A DNA stretch of 64,000 bases from Bromus sterilis (Eukaryota > Streptophyta > Magnoliopsida > Poales > Poaceae), in contig OX465595.1 in NCBI GenBank assembly GCA_950022295.1, forward strand, positions 279,011,770-279,075,769. The letters run 5' to 3'. The notes under the pieces are model-generated. The model did no database searches, was not told where the DNA came from, and was given only the letters and a program-made list of their open reading frames with translations. Below, one piece after another: positions 10,883-24,143 of this stretch (position 1 is its first letter; every line of letters begins with the position of its first letter). Both the position numbers and the translations under genes were made by a program.

Positions 10883-13800
10883 TGTGAGAACCCGGAAATA
10901 ATTTCCAGACCCTCCTGTGTTTAATTGTAAACTCAAGGATCATTGTTGACAACACAATGAAATGTTACCATTGCAGAATACATACACGTAATACAAGTAG
11001 CATAACTTGCCATAAGGCATACATATATAGGTTTCAAAAATAGGGGCAAATTGGAAATAAGAAATACAGGTTCCTGTATGTCAAGAAAGATTCATGTGTC
11101 GTCCATGACTTTCGACACGGATATTCGAATATTTTTACACTCTGCAGAGGTTGTACCCTCTACCCACACGACACAATCTCGTCTTGTTGCCACCAGTGGA
11201 CGCTGACATAGTACACTAATTTGTATACTGGCAGGGAGATTATGACGAGGTCTTTCATTAGACCCACTAGGTTTCACAAGGTAGTAACCGCAGTTCACAG
11301 TCCTGGCCCCCTTTTGTGCCGGGGTTCTCCTCGCAAGGAAGTTGTCCTATCTGCGGTACACTCATGACGATAATAAGGGTGAACTAACTAATTAACCAAG
11401 CTAGTGCCCAAATGTCATGTGGTTGTTCTATTATTACAATCTTCAAATCCAAGACTTATTGGGCCTCATGTAGCACAGACGACGGATTTCCCCTTCACCT
11501 TGTGAAGGGAAGCCAATCGCTCCTTCAATCCTTGATCTAGCTATCGCCCGCGCCACTATTTAGATGGCAAGTTTCACCCAGAGTAGAAGAGAGTAGAGGA
11601 TGTCAAAATGGCCAACTGGCATAGCTCAACGAGCTCAGTTACAAGTTTCAAGTCTTAATGATCCGAAGATCATTACGATAAGCACCTACAGAATAATTAG
11701 CATGGCTAAGAATTTCTACTCTACTAGATTACTATATATTTCTACTCAGGTGTCAAGTAAATAGGCGACAAGCGGATCAGGGTAATGTGTCAATCGACAC
11801 ACTAGCTACGAGATAAAATAGCATGCATATAGTGGTTATAAATTACAATGCAATTTTGTAAAACATAGGATAAACATGATCAAAGAGGGAGGCATGCCTT
11901 CGATGTTGAGTCCATCTTCGGTAACTTGAATCTGTCCATGTCCAACATCGTCACTCCCTACTCGTCGTAACGATAGCAAATGAAAACAAATAAATACCAA
12001 AGTAAAAGTAAATCTAAATAACTTCCAAAATGGATTAAGGTTGGATTGATGACAAAATAATGATCAAGATGGAGATTTGAAAATGAGGTAGTGTAATAGG
12101 GAATGAAGTTAGGAGAAAGGTTTCAACGAGTTGACTTGGTTTAGATTGACATGGCTAAGGAATACTTCGCGATCAAGACTAGCGTTCTAATATGAACTAT
12201 GCTACTAACCACTAGTAGTAACCATCACACATCTTGACTAACTATATAGGAAACTACTATATAACAAACACAATGACATCAACACACACGGAATGGAACC
12301 ATCCTATGAATTTTAACTACACAATCCCAATGTAGCATGACGAAGGTAATAGTTAACCAAAAATAAATATTTTGATAGAATCTAAATATTTATAATGGTC
12401 AATAGTAGCCAAACATATACATCGACTATAAGAATTCAAAAGCGATTTCTGTATAAGACAAACAAACTATCATTACCAAGCATACTAATTAGACAATCAA
12501 ACATCATTCATCGACGTGAATTGAAATGGATCTAGGTTGGGGCCTAAATCAATTAATACTAAACCATATCGATCCAATATCACAAACTAAAGTACATGCA
12601 ACTAATATAAACAATTTAAACATGACATCAAATAAATAACAATTGCCCTATACATGACATGGTAATAAATGCTAAATGTATCATTGTCTTACTAGAAGTA
12701 ACAACATGTCATGTTTAAGAATAAGAAGTAACCACAAATAAATATTTAGATAGTTCTAAATACTTATAATGGTTAACAGATCAAAATCAAACATTAACCA
12801 TAACAACTATTATAGAAAACATTTATAAAATAAGAGTCAACCAATAGTATGGTGAAACATAATTAAAAACTAAATAATGAGACACATATCATACGAGCAT
12901 AGAAATATTGCACCATAAATATGTCTTATCTAGTAACACAAGCACCAAACACAAGAGTGAACCTAAGAAGATACTAAATTAAGACATGCTCTTAATAATA
13001 AGGTACTACATATACCTAAATAATGACTAGCAACAAGATTACAACCACATGTTTAGAATAACAAAATAAGTTTTTCATGTTAAGCATAAAAGAAAGTGAC
13101 AACTCAACTAACATGAAAGTTAAGCTATCCTATGCAGGTAATGAACTATTGCAACAGGCATACACCGCTCAGAAGGAAAGTTGAGCATATATAAGAAACA
13201 CAAGTTATATCACATAGATTAAACTAATTTATAAAATATCAATATCATGACATGATATCTATGCTTAGGCATACTATAAATGAAATATCATATAAACAAG
13301 ATATAATGCTAAGCATGGATATGATGATCATGTGAGATATCATAAAATGCTACCAATACAATATAACTCATAACCATAATATAACTTAGATGATATCACC
13401 TAACATAAACATCAAGCAAGGCAATATCACACAATTTTGTAATACTGGTTATGACATGTAATAATGAATGAAGGCGATGGAGATGCAATAATGTTCACGT
13501 GCGGTCGATCAACTGCGCGGAAAAATATGTTGACGTGCTCCTGCGTGCGAGGCAAAGAAGATGACGCGGATGGAATCAACGGACGGTCGACAGTGGCGGT
13601 GGCGTCAGTCCCAAATGGTGTCAGTAGCATGAATTTGTGGTGTGCGCGGCCAACGACGATGAATTGAAAGGAAACGATGTCCAGGAGTTAGGCTAAGGTG
13701 AGAGTATTTGATGGGTAGGGGGAATTGATCTGAAACTCACCGAGTTGGAAGAATCGATCCGATGAACTCGGCGAAAAAGAAAATTGTACCCGTAGCTTTA

Positions 13801-14639
13801 GGGTAATGGTGCGAACAACACAACGCTCCTTTGGAGAAAATCTGATAACCTAAGTGAAAGAGAGAAGGGAGAGACACACGAGGCTCATCTCGGATCCTCC
13901 TTTTTATAGGCTGTGGAGGGAGATCGGTTCACGAATGCCAATGGTCGACAATCAGTTCACCGGTTTCTAATGGATGATTAAGGCCATTACACGCGAAATA
14001 ATTACCCTGAATGGATGAGGGGTCGAACAAGGAGTAAGTTTTGTATTGATGGCAAGTTAAAATGATGATGATGATAATGATAACAACCAATAGAAGGAGA
14101 GGAAGGGATGGAAACGTCCATGGCTGTACGTGGACAACTTCTGTAACATGGTCATTTTTTTAGTGTTTTCTGTAACATGGTCATGGTGTGGCCGTGTGGG
14201 AGGAGGAAGAAGACCATGTGCGTGTGGGCTTGGTCCCACGAGAAAAAATAATGGGCTTTAGTGGGAGCACTTGGTCCAAAAGAACAAGAAGGAAAAATAT
14301 AGAAGAGAGGTGGGCTTCACATAAGAAAAAATATATTGCTCTATGGAATTTTAGATAGAGTGTTAAGAGAGGAAAGAAATTATATTTTCCTTTAAAAGAC
14401 CAAACAAAAACCAAATAAGTTCCAAATAGAAATGCGCATAATTTAATATGCAAAAAACAAAAAATATTCGATGAAAAAAAACTCAAATTTTAATTTGTTT
14501 TGGTATTTAATCAAATTAAAATCAACGAATTATAATTTTTTTATTTTAAGCTTTTATTAATCACTAAAACAAATGAAATTTTCTGGTCGTACGTTTTGAA
14601 AATCGTTTTCTTAAACATTCCGAGCATCGGGATATTGCA
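10883..14639 (-). repeat. 3' LTR of element D
   Basis: 3757 bp, beginning TGCAATATCCCG and ending TTCTCACA on the minus strand (TG...CA). Bases 10883-13460 align with 35674-38640, but 35825-36190 of the right copy has no counterpart here. From 13461 onward no match is seen to the right copy. The bases before it (GTATT at 10878-10882) are a candidate target duplication that cannot be tested because the other flank is not visible. Confidence 0.8.
13901..13911 (-). promoter_or_regulatory. TATA box in element D LTR
   Basis: GCCTATAAAAA on the minus strand, followed by purine- and CT-rich sequence. It is placed in the right half of the LTR where a U3 promoter is expected. Confidence 0.5.
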
Positions 14640-15120
14640 AATCTACCCCCTTAAAGAAATCTCGTCCCCGAGATATAGGCTGACTATAGAGAATGGGTTT
14701 GACTTAGTTTCATACTCAACACAATTCTTCTCAGAAAGTTGTGGAATCATGATCGATTCTGCACTTGGTGATGAACATCTTTGGGTGTTGATTGAAGATA
14801 CATCTCTTATCGTAAAAAAAACTTGCTTGATTAAGGCACGTAAATAAGCCATTAGTCTTGGTAATGGCAACCTGATAGCTTCTCTTAGTGGTTGACCACT
14901 CTTCGATCTAGTTATTCCTCTATAGTTCGAGCTTTGGTGAGGATAGATTCATTGATCCTTCCTTCGACTTGAAGTTTGTGGTAGGCATGGTGAAGATATT
15001 CAAATCATCATCTTCTTTGCGAGTGAAGGTCTTCAAATCTTCGATCTTGACACCAATACTCGTCTACTACCCCCCTTACAAGAGTTTTTTCCATGGGGTT
15101 CACATTGATAATAGACCTCT
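14640..15120 (-). other. Interior of element D, 3' side, with polypurine tract
   Basis: CTTTAAGGGGGTAGAT on the minus strand (about 14641-14656) abuts the LTR start and is the likely polypurine tract. The rest is non-coding; the small ORFs here show no family resemblance. CACTA-1 begins at 15121. Confidence 0.65.
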
Positions 15121-15480
15121 CACTACTAGGAAAAAGCTTATAGGTAGAGGATTAACAGTAGCGCCCTCAAAAAAGGAGGGCTACTGCTAATTAGCAGTAG
15201 CGCATGTTCTGGAGGCCCGCTACTGCTAGACCTTTAGCAGTAGCGCCCCCCTCTGCGACCCGCTACTTGTAAAGGCGGTCCCCACCAAACCCAGCTGACA
15301 AGTTGGAGTAGTAGCGCCCCCATGGAAAGCCTGCTACTGCTATTGATTTAGCAATAGCACCTTTCCGTGAAGCACGCTGCTGCAAAAGTGGACCCAACTT
15401 AACCTAGAGGCCCGCAAATAGCAGCAGCGCGTAATCGTGCGGGGCACTACTACTAACACAATAGTAGTAGCGCTCTCGTG
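15121..15480 (+). repeat. CACTA-1 left terminus and subterminal repeats
   Basis: After the terminal repeat the motif AGCAGTAGCGC and its complement recur in alternating orientation (for example at 15160, 15190, 15235 and 15310-15480). In En/Spm-type elements such subterminal motifs bind the TNPA-like protein and also overlap the promoter. Confidence 0.85.
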
Positions 15481-16140
15481 GTACCGGCGCTGCTGCTAAG
15501 GCGCAGCAGCCACCTTTTCACCAACCCTCCCCCTCCCCCCTCCTCTCTCTCCCTCACTTGCTTCTTCCTCATTCCTTCTCCTACCTCTTGTCCATCACCA
15601 TTAATGCACTACACCACCTCCATTAATGCACTACACACCATCTCCATTATTGCAATATCTCTCCCTTTATCCTTCTTTGCTTCCTCCTTCACCACCACCA
15701 TGCATATGCACTATCTCTCTTATCGTCATCTCACTTGTTTCCCACCATAAATTCATCTAGCTATCTCTCTTTCTCACCTTTGTCTCCTTCCCCTCACTAG
15801 CTAGTGCAAGAATCTCTCAAGGTGTGATATTTTAACAAAAGGTATATACTTTCTCTCTATATATATATATATCTCTCTTAATTAATTTCTAGCTAGCTAA
15901 ATAGGTGGAAGAATGCATGAGATGTGAGTAAACAATTGTGCTTTGCATCAATGAAAATATTTGTGTGTGTATGGGTATGTGATATGAGAGTTTTCCTATG
16001 TTTTGCCTAAATGTCGATTTATTTCCGTTTCGGTGAATTTTGGGCAAACTCTGGATGTCCTATTTTTAGGAAAGGTCATGCCAAATTTTTTATGACTTTC
16101 ATATGCATATGCGTGTGTCGTTATAATATATAATTTTTAT
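15481..16140 (+). other. Leader region of the CACTA-1 transposase gene
   Basis: A pyrimidine-rich stretch (about 15525-15790) is followed by an AT-rich part that looks like a leader intron ending near CTTGCAG at 16149. At 15995-16095 it contains a block similar to 31062-31180 upstream of the second gene. The ORF at 15478-15750 is low-complexity and is not called. Confidence 0.55.
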
Positions 16141-19100
16141 AACTTGCAGGCGACCATGAAGGTATGTGGAAGGATGGTGGATAGATACCTACGATCCGTG
16201 TGGTGGACGACATGAATGAAAAAATTTAAAAGGAGACGTTATGTCCGTGTTGAAAATGCAAAGAATGCGTCTGGCTGGACCCCTTTAATGGTGGACGTTT
16301 GAAGGCGCACCTGCTTAGATATGGTTTCATGGATGGCTATATTCGATGGATAACTGAAAATGACGATGACGTTATCGACGGTTCAACCAATAACCCCATG
16401 GCAGCGGATGAAGAGATGATTGATTGATCCGAAGACGAAGAGGGCACTGGAAATGACGGTAGAGAAGAGGCCACACATGGCAATGGCGTAGAAGAACAAG
16501 CCGAACATGGTAATGACGGAGAAGAGGTTGCACATGGTAATGACGGAGAAGATGCGGACATGCATATGACGGACCCTTTATCGATATTAAATTCAATCGT
16601 GTTGGACCCTCATGTTCGAGACCAGCTTCACAAGAAGACGAATAGCGATAGAGCTGCTTCTAGAGAGGAGGCCAAGTTGGAGCAACTGGAGGTAGACTTA
16701 AAGACTCCATTGTATGATGGTTGCGCTCCTGAGGTGACCCACTTGAGTTTCACGCTCGAACTTCTAAAGACGAAGGCTAAAAAAATGAAGCGACAAAAGC
16801 CTCGATGATCATCTCATGTATCTAAACATGACAGTTCTTCCCCCGGGGAACCTTTGTCATACTAGTGTCGATGAGGCCAAGAAGATTGTGTGCCCTCTTG
16901 ATCTGCCGCACATTAGATACCGTGCATGCATCAACGATTTCCTCATTTATCGAAACAAGAACGCAGAAAAAACAAGTTGTCTGGTGTGCAATGCTGATAG
17001 ATACAAGAAGGCCAGAAAGAAATCTCCTCAGAAAGTTGTATGGTACTTTCCGATCATTCCCCGTCGGTAGCGTTATTTGATATATCCTAAGGAAGCAGAG
17101 CTCAGGCGGTAGCACGTAGTCAGGAAGTTTCCCGATGATGTAGATGATCCGAAGATGAGACACCCTGTGGATCGCAGCTAGTGGAGAGCGTTGAACACCG
17201 AAATGGATTTCATCTTGATCCAAGGAACATCATGCTTGGCGTGAGTTTAGTAGCATGAATCCATTTGGCAACCAAAACAGCAACCACAACACATGGCCCG
17301 TGTTTGTATGGATGTACAACATTCCCCCGTGGAAGTGCATGAACAAAAATTACATACACATGAGCATTCTGATTCAAGGGCCAAAACAGCCGGGAAATAA
17401 TATTAATCTATATCTCGAGCTATTGAAAGAGGATCTAGAAATGTTATGGAAATCCCCAGTCAAGACATGGGACGCTTTCGAAAAAGAATATTTATATATG
17501 AAAGCCGCGGTGCTGACAATGGTGCACGATTATCTCGGTTACGGGTATGTATCAGGCCAGGTGTGCCATGTATATTGCGGATGCACGAGGTGCATGGATG
17601 ACACAACGTCTCAGCAGCTAACGAAAGGTGGTAGGTCTGCGAAAATCGTGTACATGGGGCATCAAAGATGGATCGAGAAGAATGACCCATGGAGAAACCG
17701 TGGAGATCTATTCAATGGTGAGACTAAGCTTCGAGGACCTTCACGTAAGAGGAGCGGCGCATAAGTTGATGGGTCGGGGAAAAACTAGAAAGAGTGCCCC
17801 GTGCATGGAAAGATGAAAAAACAAGAGCCGCTGTTGAAGGTATGGAAAACAAGGTCTGTTTTCTGGGACTTGGAGTACTGGCCCAAACTCGATACACCTC
17901 ATTGTCTTGATCAAATGCATATCATGAAGAATGTTCTCGAGAGTTTACTTGGCACACTGATGAACATGCCGGAGAATACCAAGGATGGACCAAAGGCAAG
18001 AAAAGACTTGGAAGATTTAGAAATAAGGGCAGATCTCCACATGCCCCGTAAAATGGCCGAGATAGAGACGGAGACAGATGCGGGGGACAGCAGACAGGGC
18101 AAAAGAGTATAGAAGAAGGAAGATAAATATTGCCCCCTTCTTGCTTCACCTTCAATACGATGGAGATCGATCAATTTTTCAAGTGTCTTGCCGGAATAAA
18201 AGTTAGTTCCGGTTACTGTGGGAAGATACTCAGATTTCAAGACATCAATAAAAAAAGGTTCAGCGGGATGAAGTCTCATGACTGTCATGTGATGATGACA
18301 CAGATACTACCGGTTTTCCTTAGAGTTATAATGGACAAGCACGCCCATGACACGCTTACTGGTTTTTGTAAATTTTTTATGTTATCTATCGAAAGTCGAT
18401 CAGTTCGAAGCAGCTCACAAGGCTACAGGAAGAGATCGTTGTCATACTATGTGAGCTCGAGATGTACTTCTCGCCCGCGTTCTTTGATGTCATGGTGCAT
18501 CTGTGTTTCCACATTGTGGAAAACATCATCGACCTCGGTCCGTCATACCTGCACAACATGATGTCGTTCAAGAGGATGAATGGGGTCATCAAAGGATTCG
18601 ATCGTAACATGTCCCGACTAGATGGAAGCCTTGTACAAGTCTATCTGACACAAGTGTGCATCTCTTTCTGCGAGAATTATCTATGCAACGTAGACGACGA
18701 ATCCCCTGTTGTTGGTTTGCCCGTTAACATACACCATGGGAGGCTTGGAGGAGAAGGTCACACTAACGGTCGGAGGGAACTACACGTCGAAAACTCGGAT
18801 CGACGCAATGACTTTGACATGGCAAAATTAGTAGTGCTACAACATCTTGACATGGTAGACCCTTTCGTGAAACTGCACACAGAAACCATAGGCAAGAAGT
18901 ACCATGACCAGGGCTTACGCAAAACGGACGCCGAAGTTACTAGAGAGCACAACTCTACTTTCTTGCCTTGGTTCAAAGAGCATGTTCTACAGACGCATTG
19001 CTCATATACGCCTTAGCACATGGCCGCGCTGTCAACTTCCTCATCTATCAGGCATACGATATAAACTGATACACGTTCTAGATATTACTGACCAGGGATA

Positions 19101-19613
19101 TGAAAAGTGATTTTCAGAACTCGGGGGTGACGATAGAATGCATGACTGACGACAATGGCTCAACTGAAAGATATTACGGAAGGGTCAAAGAGATCTGTGA
19201 ACTTAACTACTCTGGAGTACACAATGCGACAATGTTCCGTGTCAGATGGACTAAGAATGTCGAAAGAGAAAACAAGTATTTCACTACTATGTCTATACCC
19301 GACGCCAAGAGCGCTACCGCCAAAAATGAGCCATGGGTACATGCTAAGAATGTGACACAATGTTTCTAAATAACCGACCCGAACAATCCCAGTCGTGTGG
19401 TCATGAGGAGAGGCAAAAGAAACATCGTCGGAATGGATGGAGTCGCCAACATAGAAGACTACGACCAGTACGGCAACCCGATGAGGGAAGATGACAACGA
19501 CAATGAAGCATATGTCAAAAGAAGAATGAAGACTACATTACCTATGAAAAATCATATTCCATTGGAAAAAAAAAGTCAAAACGAGGGCCTAAATTATTCG
19601 GAAACGAACAAAT
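16141..19613 (+). pseudogene. TNP2-type CACTA transposase, disrupted
   Basis: The usual domain order is visible. A transposase-associated zinc region lies at about 16150-16370 (NGGRLKAHLLRYGFMDGY). A Gly-Asn-Asp-rich acidic linker runs to 16560. A helical segment is at 16560-16808. A Cys-containing region is at 16860-17070 (ending QKVVWYFPIIPR). The TNP2 core is at 17255-17764 (MNPFGNQNSNHNTWPVFVWM). The WDLEYWPKLDTPH region is near 17865. A DUF4218-like part is at about 18450-18700. A DUF4216-like part is at 19100-19369 (ERYYGRVKEICEL). The protein would cut the element ends. Stops (for example TGA near 16424, TAG near 17069 and TAG near 17170) and frame changes break it several times. Confidence 0.88.
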
Positions 19614-19670
19614 AAGGAAAGAAGCTAATCACTAAGAAACATCGCCGATGCTGAGAAAATAAATGTGTGT

Positions 19671-19674
19671 TGTA

Positions 19675-19750
<76 letters not shown>

Positions 19751-19780
19751 GTATGTATGTGTGTATGAATATATATATAT
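19671..19780. repeat. AT/GT microsatellite
   Basis: An AT run (about 19675-19700) is followed by an uninterrupted GT run to about 19740, then further AT and GTAT units. ORFs across it are artefacts of the repeat. It forms the left flank of the MULE-like insertion. Confidence 0.95.
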
Positions 19781-19934
19781 ACAGCCGGTCTATTTTGCTA
19801 ATATTAGCAGAATAACTATTCTGATAACACTTCAGAAATGCATCGTATCGCAAAGGGAACCTCACTGCTGACTTAAAATCACTGCAACTCGGGTAAAACA
19901 GAACCACATGCACCGTTTTCGCTTCATCTTTTTA

Positions 19935-20952
19935 ACCGTTCCTCGAAATTGAGCATATGACACACCATTGGATTCGTATGGAAAAGGAGCATATTCGGTA
20001 TGTTCAACTCTTCCCCCGATTCTTCACGGATTAAGGGTAGTTTTGAAACCGGTGTAGTGAACCATTTTCACAGCGGGCGTTTTTCGCGATTTCTCTTAAA
20101 ACGTTCATCAGAATGATGCAAATGACATACCGTTGGAAAGATATCGATCAGGCGCTCCATCCATATGTATAACACTTTGTCTAATACGGATTTGAGAGAA
20201 ATCTAGCCGCAAAAAACCACGCACACCCTTGTTTTTTGTCGCTGGATCTTGTTGAGATTGAAACTTTTTAACCTCTTGTCCGAACGATGCGTATGATACA
20301 CCGTTCGATTCGTATGGAGTATGAGAATAATCCATATATTGAACACTTATCCAAATTCCTCACGGGTCTGATGTAATTTCGAAAATTGTGTGACTGTCCA
20401 CATTTGGGGCAGCGGGCATTTTGCGTAATGTTTTTTTGATTCGTTCGTCCGATCGATGCAATTGATACACCATTGGATAACTATTGTTGAGGCACTTCAT
20501 TTTCATGTAGAACACACCTTATAATTCATTATAGTTTAAAAGTTGTTTTGATTCTACTAAAAACGCGGAACTCCGTTCTTCGCGGACCCGAAATTGACCA
20601 TGTGAACTACATTCGCGGGGCAATCGCACTGCATTATCGCCAAACAGAATTTCATGTGTTTTTCGCAAAACGGGGAAGCAACGGAGGGAACTGCATCCGC
20701 GGGGCGACCACATTGCAACATCAAAAAAATAGAACTGCATGTGTTTTTTACTTTTTTTATCAAAATCATCACCGAAGCGAATTGCATGTGATTGCATTCG
20801 ACATGCAACCGCACTACATTATCGGCAAACAAAAATGAATGTGTTTTTCGCAGACCCGGGATTTGCGACGTGAACTGCATCCGACAAGTGACCACGTTGC
20901 AAGGTCAAAAGAAAAAGAACTGCACATGTTTTTTATTTTATTTTATCAAAAT
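19935..20952. repeat. Two sets of degenerate tandem repeats in the MULE-like element
   Basis: First set: four units marked by GA(C/T)A(C/T)ACC(A/G)TT(G/C)G at about 19960, 20124, 20295 and 20465, spaced 164-171 bases. Second set: 20626 onward is repeated at 20810 onward with a period of 184 bases, each copy rich in AACTGCA. Both are diverged copies, not recent expansions. Confidence 0.7.
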
Positions 20953-21682
20953 CGTTGCAGAGGAAGTAAGTCACGATGCATACCAAAGTGAAATGCATAA
21001 CCTTTTAAAAAAATATTCAATGAAGTATCGCACTTCAAAAGGACTGTACCATTTTTTTTACTACCTTTTCAATGCAAGACGAGTGCAATTCACATTGAAA
21101 GAAGAAAGTAAATGGTGATAACAATCAGTGTGCACTGCATGAGATTTTTCTTCCTCGACATTTTTTTATATCAACGAGTATACACTACAGTGAGAAGGAG
21201 AGTGAACTACAATTTTTATAGTGCACTGCATCTGCATCTGTGTTAGGAACTGTCTAATTCACACGAACAAAAGACACACAGAAATTACAACCAAGCTACA
21301 TAATTATACACGCTTCACTGCATGAACAAAACAGAAAATCCGAGGCAAAGCCAAAAGCCACCGTACTACATATTGCAAGATGGGAGAAATGCAGAAAATT
21401 GCATCACGACCTCCAACCGAACTATGAACTGCACTGCACACCACAAAATCATGGACATGGGGGTGAGCCGCCGAGGTGCACGCGTGCCTTCTTGCTGCCC
21501 TTGACCACATTGCAAGTCAGGACCTGCAGAAATCGAACAAAAATGAAACTCAACAGAAAGGGTGGAGGAGAGGGAGGAATGCTTCCCTTGTGTGGCGCCG
21601 GATTGGGGTCGCCGGACACGGATGTGCTCAGGGGCGGGTTGGTCTCCATCGATCCCGTGGATCTCGTGGGCAGGGACCCCGG

Positions 21683-23274
21683 TGATACGTCCCAAACGTA
21701 TCTATAATTTCTGCTTGCTCCATGCATATTTTGTGTGATATTGCTATGCTTTTGATACACTTTCATATCTTTTTATAACATATTTTGGAACTAACCTATT
21801 AATGGTTGCAAGAGTGCACAAGTTCTTGTTTTTGTACTTTATGTGTAGGAATTACTTGGATAAAGGAAAAATCACAAAAAGGAGCCTTGTAGGAGTTCGA
21901 CTCTAACTTTCCCGAAATCTGTCCCCACCAGACAGGTTTTAAAGATTGCCTCGGAAACGCTAGAAGACGGCCTCAAACGGAAAAACTTAAAACTACAAAG
22001 TTGTAGGGAATTTTTCTCCGATCGATTTAGAAATAAAATTCGGCCCAATCAGAGTTCGGATGCTTCAAGAAACCCCGAAATACAGAAGACGTAATCTGGA
22101 TGACGGGAATCCGAGAGTCTATATAAAGAGAGGAAACGTAGGTCAAAGGGCACCACGAAAATTCCTCCCCCTTGGCAACCGTCTTGAGGGGGAGATCAAT
22201 CTCCACAACAGCACCACCTCCAAGGAAGAAGAAGGGGGCCAAGGGCCGTGGCCACCGCCGTGGCCGTGGCCGTGGGCGCCGCCGCCGTGGACGCCGTCGT
22301 CGCCGTCTCCTTCATCTCCTCCGGGCTGCACCTCTCCATCAACAACTCCCTCTCTCTCACCATATCCACGTGTGAGTAGTTTCCCTCGCGGCTAAGGCTT
22401 GTATCTTGATCTATGTGGTTTCTCTCTCTCCCATGATGTGATCTTTGTTGTGATCATAGGCTATGTTAATCTAGGGTGATCTCATGATATTTCCCCTTCA
22501 TCTATGTATTGTATTGATGTACTCAATTGATCTTATCTAGTATAATCTCCAAGACCAAGGTGACAGCGGTCTATTGGACATGGGTTAGAAGAATATTATC
22601 ATGAGTGATTTCCTCTTTTGTGTGTGGATTGAAGATTGAGAGTCTCTTGGTGCTTGTCTTTGACTATCCTTTAGATATGTTGTGGTGATTTTGGTACTCT
22701 CTTTGGATGGCCGCGGTGACATTGGGAAATCCATAGATTGAGAACTAAAAATTCTGAGGTGTTCTTTTGTAGCCCTACACAATTGTCGTCCTCTCTTGAC
22801 CACAAAGGAATGACCCCCGAGTACGTCTCCATTGCATGTTTTATGGGAAATATCATGTGATTAGACTATGTTAATGTTGTTGGGAGTTGCCACTAGTGAA
22901 AGTATGAAGCCTAGGCCTTGTTTCCATCATTGTTACACTGTTTGCACTCACTTTTGTTACTTGTTTCTTTGCTGCACTTTTTATTACAGATTTATATTAC
23001 TTCCTTTTATCACACCTATCACCCTTATTTTACCATCTCTTCGCCGAACTAGTGCACCTATACAACTCCCAGTTGTATTAGGTGTGTTGGGGACACAAGA
23101 GACTTCTTGTATCTTAATTGCAGGGTTGCTTGAGAGAGACCATCTTCAACCTCTACTTCCCTGAGTTCGATAAACCTTAGGTCATCCACTTGAGGGAAAT
23201 TGTTGCTGTCCTACAAACCTCTGCGCTTGGAGGCCCAACATAGTCTACAAGAATAGAAGCGTGTGTAGACATCA
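21683..23274 (+). repeat. First LTR of element B
   Basis: 1592 bp from TGATACGTCCC to GTAGACATCA. It is highly similar to 26820-28413 with few visible substitutions. It contains a GC-rich block at 22240-22330 that gives Arg- and Ala-rich spurious ORFs. Confidence 0.93.
22118..22128 (+). promoter_or_regulatory. TATA box of element B LTR
   Basis: TCTATATAAAG. The identical sequence lies in the second LTR at about 27255-27265. It is followed about 20 bases later by a purine-rich leader. Confidence 0.65.
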
Positions 23275-23283
23275 ATCTATTTC

Positions 23284-23300
23284 TGGCGCCGTTGCCAGGG
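23284..23300 (+). other. Primer binding site of element B
   Basis: TGGCGCCGTTGCCAGGG, nine bases after the LTR end. This is an Athila-type primer site. Confidence 0.88.
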
Positions 23301-23381
23301 AGGTGAGTGCTTGAAGGTATATCTTTAGATCTTGCAATTAAATCTTTTCGTTTCTTGTTTTTATTTTCACTAGTTAGGCTT

Positions 23382-24143
23382 ATGGAAAACAACAAAAATA
23401 TTATGAGAAAGCTTTATGAGCTCTACCTTGAGTTGGGACATGAAGTGTTTGAAGATAAAATCAAAAAGCCTATGGAGCTTTACTATTTGCACAACACTCA
23501 TGATAGTAGTAATTTTATTTGCATGTCTTCTTTGAATACTCTTGATGCTAATGATATGCAAAGCTATAAGCTTGGGGATGCTACGTTTTATGAAGATTAT
23601 ATTTTTAGGCCCCCAAGTTTTGATGAGGAAATTTATTTTGATGATACTTTGCCTCCTATCTATGATGATTATTGTGATGACACTTATGCTATAAAGAATA
23701 AATGTTTGGAAGTGTATCATGATAAGAATGATTCATGTGATAGCTATTTTCTTGAGTTTGCTCCCACTATTACTAATGAGAAGAATTTTACTTATGTGGA
23801 GAGTAACAAATTTTCTATGCTTGTGGATCATGATAAGAATTTTTTATGTGATACTTATATTGTTGAGTTTATTCATGATCCCACTGAAAATTATTATGAG
23901 AGGGGAACATATTCTTATAGATATTTCAATAATATGAAGTTCCCTCTCTTTATGTTGAAGGTTTTGAGGTTGCACTTGTTTTGCCTTCCTATGCTAATAT
24001 CTTTATGCTTCAATGAGTTATTTCTCTACAAGATCCCTTTGCATAGGAAGCATGTTAGACTTAAATGTGTTTGGTATTTGCTTCTTTATGCTCTCTTTTG
24101 TGCTTCAACTCTTATTCCTATGAGAGCAACATTAAAATCTTAA
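23382..24143 (+). CDS. Unclassified acidic protein of element B
   Basis: An intact frame of 253 residues from MENNKNIMRKLYE. The start is chosen because the upstream in-frame ATG at 23307 sits only a few bases after the primer site. The protein is rich in Asp, Tyr and Phe (PPSFDEEIYFDDTLPPIYDD at about 90-110). It has an internal near-repeat, HDKNDSCDSYFLEF then HDKNFLCDTYIVEF, followed by DPTENYYERG. The C-terminal quarter is hydrophobic (FPLFML... LHLFCLPMLISLC), which could be a membrane segment. It is not Gag, protease, reverse transcriptase or integrase. The C/D-S/T-Y and TENY(Y/F)ERG motifs recur in the ORF of element G, so the two cargo proteins are related. Function unknown. Confidence 0.6.
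   Translation: MENNKNIMRKLYELYLELGHEVFEDKIKKPMELYYLHNTHDSSNFICMSSLNTLDANDMQSYKLGDATFYEDYIFRPPSFDEEIYFDDTLPPIYDDYCDDTYAIKNKCLEVYHDKNDSCDSYFLEFAPTITNEKNFTYVESNKFSMLVDHDKNFLCDTYIVEFIHDPTENYYERGTYSYRYFNNMKFPLFMLKVLRLHLFCLPMLISLCFNELFLYKIPLHRKHVRLKCVWYLLLYALFCASTLIPMRATLKS

Noticed and set aside
19632..19913. ORFs with Cys/Val and Tyr/Ile runs on both strands
   Set aside because: They are translations of the GT/AT microsatellite.
22060..22395. Arg-, Pro- and Ala-rich ORFs in the element B LTRs (also 27182-27518)
   Set aside because: They overlap on all frames of a GC-rich leader block inside an LTR; composition explains them.
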